From: Desulfoscipio geothermicus DSM 3669
Lineage (GTDB): Bacteria; Bacillota; Desulfotomaculia; Desulfotomaculales; Desulfallaceae
Length of the DNA: 51,756 bases
Assembly: GCF_900115975.1 (NCBI RefSeq)
Contig: NZ_FOYM01000029.1
Span: 1-51,756, forward strand
Direction: 5' to 3'
Numbering within the stretch: position 1 is the first letter of the stretch; every line of letters begins with the position of its first letter. The notes beneath the pieces were generated by a model that worked only from the letters and a program-made list of their open reading frames with translations, did not search any database and was not told the origin of the DNA. A program made the position numbers and the translations under genes. Shown one piece after another: positions 45,202 to 51,756 of this stretch.

Positions 45202-45305
45202 CCTCATCCAACAGGCTTGCCGGCTTCGCCCGCGGCCCCTAATCCCCGGGACGGCAGTAACGCCTGCCAGGGGCGCAAAGAGTGCCGCGTTTGCACCAAG
45301 GTAAG
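45147..45305. other. GC-rich segment of foreign composition inside the vapC locus
   Basis: About 160 bases much richer in G and C than both flanks, with CAACCCCCGC, GCTTCGCCCGCGGCC and CTAATCCCCGGG-type strings. I see no coding signature, no tRNA and no clear terminal repeats. It begins exactly where the vapC frame loses similarity. Confidence 0.55.
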
Positions 45306-45724
45306 TTAAATAACAACAAGCTTTTAGTTAACTGGAATATTGTCATACGCCACAAATTAATATTTAACTATTGACACCAGATAATTGAATAATGCAAGAA
45401 CTTTTCACTTATAAATATTATATGGATAATGGGAAGCTGAATTGACTCAAATTGGACAATATATTATATCTGGCTGAGCCTTATTCTATTCGGCATTTGC
45501 TTATCTCCTTTGTCAAATCAAATTATGATAATGCGGAATAGTTGCTATGCTCACATTTTCCGCAAAAATCTTATAACATACAAATCTTTTAAAATTTATT
45601 TGAATTCTATTATGTAGCTTGATATTGCAAGATAACAGATTATCATTTAGTTATATGATTTTCGGAATATAGATAATTCGATATAAGGTTGCAAACCTTT
45701 TCACCTACCAAACCTGACCGTCAC
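45306..45724. other. AT-rich region without recognisable genes
   Basis: About 420 bases, strongly AT-rich, with no frame of protein-like composition. Isolated promoter-like words occur (TTGACA near 45373) but nothing convincing. Confidence 0.5.
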
Positions 45725-47407
45725 TTATGCTTGCAATTGCCGTAATATAGTTTGTAATTGTTCTATTTTTAAATGTGGAGAGTTCTGCAAAAGATCTATG
45801 CTTCGTCCAAATTTATTAAATACATCTCCATTTGCCTTTCTCAACATGAATTTTCCCAGTCTATTCTGAGAAGCAGTTGGAACAGTTCGTCCAAACAAGT
45901 CTATTACACTGGGGCAAGCAGTTCTATCATCACGATATAAAAATGAGTATTCAATTTCTTTTCTCTTATTATGAAATTTTTCCTGTATCTCAACATGGTT
46001 ATTACTTGCCAGTGTATTTAACCAATCAATAATTTCATCCCTACTTACTCCAATTACATAAGCTAAGTGCGAAGGATCAATAAAATATGCTTCAATATCT
46101 GATCCATCAGTCACAAACGGTATAGTATTGTGCCCAGATATCTTTTCATTAACTCTTGATACTTCCTCATCGGTCATGAAATCACGATCCCGATGAATTA
46201 TGACTTTGCAGTTTGGCGCACTTCGATGGATAAAGTCAGATAACTGTATTGCGGTTTCGGTGTTGCTACAACCTTTATACGGAACAATTAGTGTATTGTT
46301 CATATTAAAACTATTATAAGTTAAAAGTCGTTTTGCCATCTTTACTTTTTCATCTTCAGTTAAAAAAACGCACGAATACGTACCATTAATTACTTTATCA
46401 AAAGTATCCAATGCTCCAATATCCATTAAAACACTATACATATATGGTGAATCATTGCTTTGATTTACTCTTCCATTCTTAAGCCAAATAAATTTCGCTT
46501 CATCGTCCAATGCTGTAAGCATATGCCTACTGTGAGTACAAATAATTATTTGTGTATTTAATTTATCAGCCAGTAGTTTTAGGGCATCTACCAACAACAA
46601 CTGATTATTGGGGTGTAAATGTTCATCTGGTTCATCAAGTAGCAAAAGCTTGGGTTTAAACAATAGAACATACGCCATTATTTGCACTATTTGCAAAAAC
46701 CCCGTACCACTCAATTCTATCGGTAAAGATGTTCCATTTTCATTAATTGTTACTTTGATGTTTAAATCTTGTTCTGGGTTATAAGGCAACATAATAGAAG
46801 TCGAAGGAAATATCTTATTTATTAATTCATTTAATTTAGGTAAATCCCCATTTTCTTTTATGTAATATAATATGTTACGCAAGTAAAGATTTGCATCACC
46901 ATTTGCTGTTGCACTTCTGATTACGGCTTTTGTTTGTAGCTTTTCCTCTAATGGTATGCCGGAAAGACCGGGGACATAAACAGAGTATAAATCTGTGTAT
47001 GAGGTAACCAATTGACGAAATGGATTATTGGGGCGGCATTTTATACTAATATTTTCAAAATTTCTGCCCTTACTAATTGTAATGGAAAAAGAGTCTGCAT
47101 TTTCTCCATCGCTAAAAGTATCGCTAGTTAAAGTAAGTTTACTTGTATTTCCAGAATAATTCGTATAAGGAGTACCGTGGCGCAAAACTGTAAAATCTGA
47201 AGATGGTAAATATAGAAGACTGTGTTGCGAAACAGTTTCTCTCCCAGAGTTGCGACGAACAGCTTCTGCTAAAATATTAAAATGAATGCCTTGTAATACA
47301 CTACTCTTTCCCGAGTTGTTAGCTCCAACTATTACATTTATTTTATCCAAATCAGTATCAAAATCTACTGCATTTTTGAAGTTTTCTAATTTAACGTGCT
47401 TTATCAT
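45725..47407 (-). CDS. AAA/ABC-type ATPase with C-terminal Toprim domain (OLD-family nuclease)
   Basis: A 560-residue protein of the OLD (overcoming lysogenization defect) type. The N-terminal ATPase has Walker A GANNSGKSS (about 28-36), a signature ELSGTGFLQI, Walker B KLLLLDEPDEHLHP and the H-loop ICTHSRHML. The C-terminal part has CVFLTEDEK and VIIHRDRDFMTDEEV, then SDIEAYF, as in Toprim nucleases of this group. Relatives include GajA of Gabija and phage P2 Old, which defend against phages. No UvrD-like GajB is beside it; the neighbour is a recombinase. Start ATG has AGAAGGA upstream. Confidence 0.82.
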   Translation of the reverse strand: MIKHVKLENFKNAVDFDTDLDKINVIVGANNSGKSSVLQGIHFNILAEAVRRNSGRETVSQHSLLYLPSSDFTVLRHGTPYTNYSGNTSKLTLTSDTFSDGENADSFSITISKGRNFENISIKCRPNNPFRQLVTSYTDLYSVYVPGLSGIPLEEKLQTKAVIRSATANGDANLYLRNILYYIKENGDLPKLNELINKIFPSTSIMLPYNPEQDLNIKVTINENGTSLPIELSGTGFLQIVQIMAYVLLFKPKLLLLDEPDEHLHPNNQLLLVDALKLLADKLNTQIIICTHSRHMLTALDDEAKFIWLKNGRVNQSNDSPYMYSVLMDIGALDTFDKVINGTYSCVFLTEDEKVKMAKRLLTYNSFNMNNTLIVPYKGCSNTETAIQLSDFIHRSAPNCKVIIHRDRDFMTDEEVSRVNEKISGHNTIPFVTDGSDIEAYFIDPSHLAYVIGVSRDEIIDWLNTLASNNHVEIQEKFHNKRKEIEYSFLYRDDRTACPSVIDLFGRTVPTASQNRLGKFMLRKANGDVFNKFGRSIDLLQNSPHLKIEQLQTILRQLQA

Positions 47408-47604
47408 TGGTACTCAATCCTTCTAATTTAATTTAATAAAAAGTTTACTGCTTTCCTAAAAAATAATTATAAAAAATTATATAATTTTTTTATAATTGCC
47501 ACCCTAGTATTATATAATTCACAATATCATTAATGATCTTCCCATTATAGACAATCGTTATCTCCTGCAAATTATGTCAAAACTATTTGCAAGGAGATGA
47601 TTTC

Positions 47605-48540
47605 ATGCAATCTAATAGAACCTGTCCGCTAATTGAGCAATACTTGGGGTATCTTACAGTAATAAAGGGTCGTTCTGAAAACACAATTAAGGAGTATCGA
47701 ACAGATTTGCTTATGTTTTTCGACTTTGTGATGCTTTCTCGCAATAAACCTATACATAACAAAAATTTTGCTAGGGTAGATTTGGAATTCATACAAACTA
47801 TTTCGCTTAACGATATGTATGCTTTCATTGCCTATTGCCAAACTGAACTGAATGCTTCTGCCGGTACGCGAGCAAGAAAAATTGTATCTATCCGTCAATT
47901 TTGGAAATACCTCAAAACCAAGGCTCATCTTATAGATAACAATATTGCAGAAGAATTGGAAACACCAAAACTTCCAAAAAGGATACCCAAATACCTTAGC
48001 CTTGAGGAATCCGTCAAGCTGTTAATCGCTTGTAATAATTCCCCTCGGGATCATTGTATCATCACAATTTTCCTCAATTGTGCTTTGCGGTTATCTGAAC
48101 TGGCTAGTTTAAACATAGACCAAGTAGATAATGAGGTAATCAGTATCGTTGGCAAGGGAAATAAGGAGCGTAAGGTCTTTTTGACCCCAGCAGCTAAAAG
48201 GTCAATTAACGGTTGGCTTCAAATTAGAAATTCTCTTGATGTCCCGTCAAAGGCGTTGTTTATCTCAAGGAACAATAGACGTATAACGACCAGGGCCATC
48301 CAAAACGTCGTTAAGAAATATGTGATAGCTTCGGGGCTTGATCCTAAATATATATCTACGCATAAACTTCGTCATACGGCTGCTACGCTTATGTACAAGT
48401 ATGGCAGAGTCGATATACGGTCACTTCAACAAATACTGGAGCATGAGAGTGTTGCTACAACTGAAATCTATACACATATTGATGAACATCAATTGCAATC
48501 AGCCGTTAATTCAAATCCGCTTGCAATGATGTTTAATTAA
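47605..48540 (+). CDS. Tyrosine recombinase (XerC/D-like integrase)
   Basis: A 311-residue phage-integrase-family protein. An N-terminal SAM-like core-binding domain (about 1-110, EYRTDLLMFFDFV) is followed by the catalytic domain: Arg in CALRLSELASL, Lys in GKGNKERKV, HKLRH, then LEHESVATTEIYTHI with His and nucleophile Tyr. All catalytic residues are present; the usual LGH is LEH. The ATG at 47605 has AAGGAG 8 bases upstream. Divergent from the OLD nuclease; likely mobilises or moved the surrounding segment, or acts in an invertible switch. Confidence 0.88.
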   Translation: MQSNRTCPLIEQYLGYLTVIKGRSENTIKEYRTDLLMFFDFVMLSRNKPIHNKNFARVDLEFIQTISLNDMYAFIAYCQTELNASAGTRARKIVSIRQFWKYLKTKAHLIDNNIAEELETPKLPKRIPKYLSLEESVKLLIACNNSPRDHCIITIFLNCALRLSELASLNIDQVDNEVISIVGKGNKERKVFLTPAAKRSINGWLQIRNSLDVPSKALFISRNNRRITTRAIQNVVKKYVIASGLDPKYISTHKLRHTAATLMYKYGRVDIRSLQQILEHESVATTEIYTHIDEHQLQSAVNSNPLAMMFN

Positions 48541-48572
48541 TTTTTCCAACTCATATTTTATAACCCTATAAA

Positions 48573-48767
48573 TCATGGTCGCCCCCCTTGACAATTGGGG
48601 CACTTTCGTTGCCAAATATCCGTTCCATTTGCCTTGTACTTAAAATTACAATTTCTACATTCCATTAAGTAAAACCATTGCATATAATCTGATCCTGGCT
48701 CACCTGTTCGTCCAATGTTCATTTGATTGTTTTTGTTTATATATCCTGGTTGAGTAATTTTTTTCAA
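48573..48767 (-). CDS. Small zinc-ribbon protein
   Basis: A 64-residue protein with two CxxC pairs: CRNCNFKYKANGTDIWQRKCPNCQGG. The pattern NGTDI-QRKCP-CQGG is shared by a group of short proteins seen near defence and mobile genes, function unknown. TTG start at 48765-48767 with GGGGG 8 bases upstream. Confidence 0.65.
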   Translation of the reverse strand: MKKITQPGYINKNNQMNIGRTGEPGSDYMQWFYLMECRNCNFKYKANGTDIWQRKCPNCQGGRP

Positions 48768-48865
48768 TTTATTTGCCCCCCTACCTCAACCTATCTAAAA
48801 AGCTAAATCTATGGTTTTATATTCTTTTCCTGCCCCCATTTTGGAGTTTTATGAATAATATGAAG

Positions 48866-49636
48866 TTACACTACCCCCGCATAGCAATAAAGGCAGCCGG
48901 ACTGGCAACGCATGTTGTACCAACCAATATCAATGCTCTTGGTGCAGCCGCATAGTTCACGCTGGCCGGAAGCCTTTTCCTGGCTGCACGGTTCCTTGCA
49001 AGGGTGTAGCTCTTGCAACAGCGCTCCGTCAATGCATTTTGACTTAGCAAACCCTGGCACCGCACAGGTATATAGCACCCCACCCCGCTTTTGGGTCACC
49101 TGTATCAGGCGTTTTATCACCTTTATCCTTTGCTCTTGACTGAGTGTAATAATTTCGTAGCCATGCCCGGCTAACCTACGTTTTACTCGAGGATATTCTT
49201 CCATAAACGAAGTAGTAAAAGAGCGAATTCCTATTTTCGCTGCTTGCTCGATTATTTGTTCTGCAATAGGTATATTGCTTATTAACGTACCGTTTTTTTT
49301 GATCGCGACCAGAGGATCAACCCGTAGCCGGATTCTTTCCGGTGAACCCAAAAAATCCACTAACCCCGACAGTTTTTCAGTTGCATCCCTCCAGCCGGGC
49401 ACGTTCGGCTCCAGTGGTGTTCCGCCAAGCCCCGTGATGGTCACATGGGCAAAAACATGATCATATTTTTTCAGCACCTCTGCATAGGGTTCGTTATAAA
49501 TACAGCCTGGAAACTTGGTTATACAAACAACCGTGTGCACCTTCTCCGGGGGGTATTTCTCCGATAACACCAGTTTCATTTTCTCTGCAAACCAGCGCAT
49601 ATCGGTACGTCTCGACATGGTTATAACTTTTTTCAT
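48866..49636 (-). CDS. DUF1848 domain-containing protein
   Basis: A 256-residue protein of the DUF1848 family. It starts KKVITMSRRTDMRWF and has the conserved HVTITGLGGTPLEPNVP and RVDPLVAIK segments. It ends in a Cys-rich tail: CIDGALL...CKEPCSQ, ELCGCTKSIDIGWYNMRCQSGCLYCYA. The terminal CxxxCxxC resembles a radical-SAM-like cluster site; the family is thought to bind Fe-S and has no established function. Start ATG 49634-49636. It looks intact. Confidence 0.85.
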   Translation of the reverse strand: MKKVITMSRRTDMRWFAEKMKLVLSEKYPPEKVHTVVCITKFPGCIYNEPYAEVLKKYDHVFAHVTITGLGGTPLEPNVPGWRDATEKLSGLVDFLGSPERIRLRVDPLVAIKKNGTLISNIPIAEQIIEQAAKIGIRSFTTSFMEEYPRVKRRLAGHGYEIITLSQEQRIKVIKRLIQVTQKRGGVLYTCAVPGFAKSKCIDGALLQELHPCKEPCSQEKASGQRELCGCTKSIDIGWYNMRCQSGCLYCYAGVV

Positions 49637-49691
49637 GCGTACATTATACCGTGAACATATTTGTTGTGGTCATTTTTTCATCCATTCACCA

Positions 49692-50372
49692 TCAGGAGTG
49701 GTAATCAAGGTAATACTCTATGTAATTCCGGACTTTTTCAGCCGGTTTGTAGATCCCAAAGTGGCCCTCGCAAAGGATGTCCGCATTTAAATTGATAAGC
49801 TTACGCATGGAGTCCCGCCATAGTTCCATATTCGACCCCCAGGAGGGATCAAATGGCCCGTGGATGTCCTGGCCAAATAAAATTCTGGTCCCCCTTACAT
49901 CTAGGTAGGGGCTGATTCCCCCCGGAGTGTGGCCGGGAGTATGTAGGCAATGTAAAACCGTATTTCCCACGACAACATCCTGCATCTCACCATTTAATAA
50001 TCTATCCACCGGTACGTGACGGTAATTGACCCGGTAGTACCATGCCGCAGTAAGTTTAGGATTTTCCCCAGAAACTGCGTTGCGCTCCAGTTCGTGGCAC
50101 ACCACCTGCGCTCCCCGCTCCCGAAAATAATGCAAACCCCCTATGTGATCAATGTGTCCGTGGGTGACGATGACATACTTCAACAGGGAATTGTCCAGGC
50201 CAAGTTTTTCGATGTTCTCTAAAATAGCCCGGGTAGAATAACCGAGTCCTGCGTCCACCAGAGCTAGCTCGGTGCCGCCGTCTACAAGGTAGACACAACA
50301 ATCACGTTCATCCGTTATTTGAGGCCCCCCTATGATATACACACCTTCAGTAACTCGCTCAGGTTTGTTCAT
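49692..50372 (-). CDS. MBL-fold metallo-hydrolase
   Basis: A 226-residue metallo-beta-lactamase-fold protein with the zinc motif THGHIDHIGG (HxHxDH), the downstream His in HTPGHTPGG, and the late His in CEGHFG. The substrate cannot be told; many relatives are glyoxalase II-like or lactonases. ATG at 50370-50372 is preceded by a weak GAGTGG. Follows DUF1848 on the same strand, 55 bases upstream of it, so they may be co-transcribed. Confidence 0.88.
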   Translation of the reverse strand: MNKPERVTEGVYIIGGPQITDERDCCVYLVDGGTELALVDAGLGYSTRAILENIEKLGLDNSLLKYVIVTHGHIDHIGGLHYFRERGAQVVCHELERNAVSGENPKLTAAWYYRVNYRHVPVDRLLNGEMQDVVVGNTVLHCLHTPGHTPGGISPYLDVRGTRILFGQDIHGPFDPSWGSNMELWRDSMRKLINLNADILCEGHFGIYKPAEKVRNYIEYYLDYHS

Positions 50373-50703
50373 TAAAAAACCACTCTTTCTTCCATGAGGA
50401 TTATTCGGGTCATGATCAATTATATCTAAAAATATAGTGATCCTGCTATTATAGCCAACACGCGGTTCCCATAAAAATCTGGTTAATCAATTTATATCCG
50501 ATATAGATTCTTTACGAAAACAAATATGGATTAGGAGAAGTTACTAACCGAAAAATGCTACATTATTTTTATTGATTGTTAATAGTAGAACAGCTTGATG
50601 TATTTTCTCACTCATTTTATCAAAATACTTACGGAAAAAAACTAAGCAAACAAACTTTTTATTATATGACGTATGTGACGTGGATTTGTATCAAAAAAGA
50701 ACT
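50373..50703. other. AT-rich intergenic region
   Basis: About 330 bases with no frame of protein-like composition on either strand and no clear structured element. Confidence 0.5.
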
Positions 50704-50997
50704 TTATTTTATACTCTTTCTTATTTCTACACTTACTTTTTTTATTTCTGTATTTAATGCTTCAATATATTCTTGACAAACTTCTTTATAAAGACTCTTG
50801 GTATAGTTGGATGATATTGACAATTCTAGCACAATGTCATCGATTATAGACTTTTCAAGAAGCTTAGAAAACACTCTTTTTAAGTCTTGTTGACCGGACT
50901 CGCTATTAAGATTCACAGCTATATCGGGATCAGTTTTAAACAATAAGACATCGTTCTCTCCTTGAATAGTAAGTTCAACGCTAATTGCCTGACTCAT
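50704..50997 (-). CDS. Small hypothetical protein coupled to a truncated ATPase
   Basis: A 97-residue acidic protein (MSQAISVELTIQGENDVLLF onward, ending in a helical KKVSVEIRKSIK). AAGGAAGG lies 6 bases before the ATG at 50997. Its start overlaps the end of the upstream ATPase frame by 17 bases, indicating translational coupling. I do not recognise the family. The context suggests a two-gene system. Confidence 0.6.
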   Translation of the reverse strand: MSQAISVELTIQGENDVLLFKTDPDIAVNLNSESGQQDLKRVFSKLLEKSIIDDIVLELSISSNYTKSLYKEVCQEYIEALNTEIKKVSVEIRKSIK

Positions 50998-51446
50998 ATA
51001 TGACCTTCCTTTCGTAAAATGCTTCCTTACCACCCTCGAGTGTATGCATACTTTCTTCTGTCCAGTTTTTAGTGTCATTTATGTCATCAATATTTTTCAA
51101 CTCGTCAATAAACGGATTTCCAACATATGTCGAATATTGACCATTCTTATGAACTCTATATATTGATTGGTAAGGACGAGTACGTACTGCAATATTTGCA
51201 TTATGTGTAGCAACAACAATAATTTTATGTCTTTTTGATAAATTGATGATTTGAGGCCGTATAATACTATCTATATATGAATTCCCCATACCCATTTCTG
51301 GCTCATCTAAGATATAGGCATCAGCTTCTTGTTGTAAAGCATTTTGGAGTAGAAGAATACCCTTTTCTCCACTTGAAGGTTGATACTCTTGGTCATCTTG
51401 TGTAACAATTATTTTTGATAATCCTAGAAAGCTACTTGTGTTTGTA
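50981..51446 (-). pseudogene. C-terminal part of an ABC-type ATPase, cut by an insertion sequence
   Basis: Minus-strand frame encoding an ABC signature-like QPSSGEKGILLLQNAL, Walker B AYILDEPEMGMGN and H-loop IVVATHNANIAVRTR, followed by a C-terminal tail. The order fits an SMC/RecF-like or defence ATPase. The frame is lost at about 51446, where the insertion sequence begins; the Walker A half is beyond it, outside the window if it survives. Confidence 0.75.
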
Positions 51447-51756
51447 GAGTCTGTTCGAAAAGTTAAAACTTTAGGCAGCCATAAATAGGAAATGCACCGT
51501 CACTTGTCGAATTAGGTAGTAATTTACGAGAAAACTACCAATTACCAAGCGAGGTGCATACTTATGGCGAAGATGCAGTTGGATCTATTTCCAATGTCAT
51601 ATTATAACACACTTGGCTTTGATAGAGAACTCATTGACTATATTGATATTGTGGATGATTCAATTATTTATGATTTGGTTTTACCGTTATACAGGCAAGG
51701 CGGACGCAATCCACACAACCCGGTAACTATGTTCCGGGCTCATTACTTGTATTTTG
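51447..51756 (+). mobile_element. Insertion sequence, left end (runs off the window)
   Basis: The element probably starts at GAGTCTGTTCGAAAAG (51447), a typical IS terminus, within the ATPase gene. It includes a 116-base leader and the 5' end of a transposase. The right end and target duplication are outside the window. Confidence 0.65.
51564..51756 (+). CDS. Transposase N-terminus (IS4/IS5/IS1182-like), partial
   Basis: ATG at 51564 with GAGGTG upstream encodes MAKMQLDLFPMSYYNTLGFD onward, then LVLPLYRQGGRNPHNPVTMFRAHYLYF, the N-terminal DUF772-like helical domain found in these transposases. The catalytic DDE part lies beyond the window. Confidence 0.75.
   Translation, partial: MAKMQLDLFPMSYYNTLGFDRELIDYIDIVDDSIIYDLVLPLYRQGGRNPHNPVTMFRAHYLYF

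Noticed and set aside
45725-47407. Gabija defence system
   Set aside because: The OLD-type nuclease resembles GajA, but no UvrD-like GajB is adjacent on either side.
50576-50776. Plus-strand 66-codon open frame in the AT-rich gap
   Set aside because: No ribosome-binding site; low-complexity Phe/Ile/Tyr-rich translation overlapping the small-protein gene on the other strand.
1-51756. CRISPR arrays
   Set aside because: No regularly spaced repeats of 24-40 bases were seen in any part of the window.

Overview
This window comes from a spore-forming, low-to-mid GC anaerobic Bacillota, most like the Peptococcaceae / Desulfotomaculum-Pelotomaculum group. That placement is an inference. It rests on sporulation genes (yunB, ytxC, pdaB, ytaF and a DacF-type carboxypeptidase), two T-box riboswitches, a leader attenuator ahead of infC-rpmI-rplT, many UUG/GUG starts, and an Fe-S- and molybdopterin-rich redox locus. 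The window begins in the leader of an rRNA operon that is transcribed leftward out of it.

Positions 1-23,500 are mostly housekeeping genes on the minus strand. In order: yunB, tyrS (divergent from a class A penicillin-binding protein), mutS2, a U32/RlhA-like peptidase-family protein, a NIF3-family protein, a 3-methyladenine glycosylase coupled to polX, zapA, pheST behind a Phe T-box (specifier UUC), a TrmH-family methyltransferase, infC (AUU start)-rpmI-rplT, thrS behind a Thr T-box (specifier ACC), and ytxC.

Positions 23,700-29,700 hold a compact redox module. It has a cytoplasmic-type molybdopterin oxidoreductase, a four-cluster ferredoxin-like subunit, and a large flavoprotein that fuses a NuoF-C-terminal-like domain, a GltD-like FAD/NADPH core and C-terminal ferredoxin repeats. 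A convergent LysR-type regulator follows, with its helix-turn-helix region split by a one-base shift at a run of nine A. Together these look like a soluble NAD(P)H-linked reductase of unknown substrate.

Positions 30,000-42,760 return to chromosomal functions: tRNA-Val(GAC), an Fe-S aldo/keto reductase, a D,D-carboxypeptidase, pdaB, a ctp protease / SEC-C protein / DedA operon (DedA apparently uses a CUG start), and polA-mutM-ytaF-coaE-lytic transglycosylase.

From 42,800 to the right edge the sequence becomes AT-rich and accessory. tRNA-Leu(GAG) has its last 21 bases (including CCA) repeated about 1.5 kb downstream. The repeats bracket a mini-island with the 3' end of a serine-recombinase-like gene, a broken hicB, an IS3-family relic and an apparently intact RelBE-type toxin-antitoxin pair. 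After it come a VapBC pair whose toxin is cut short by a GC-rich segment, an OLD-type ATPase/Toprim nuclease, a tyrosine recombinase, a zinc-ribbon protein, a DUF1848 protein and a metallo-beta-lactamase-fold hydrolase. The window ends in an ABC-ATPase/small-protein operon cut by an insertion sequence. This right-hand part looks like a defence/mobility island.
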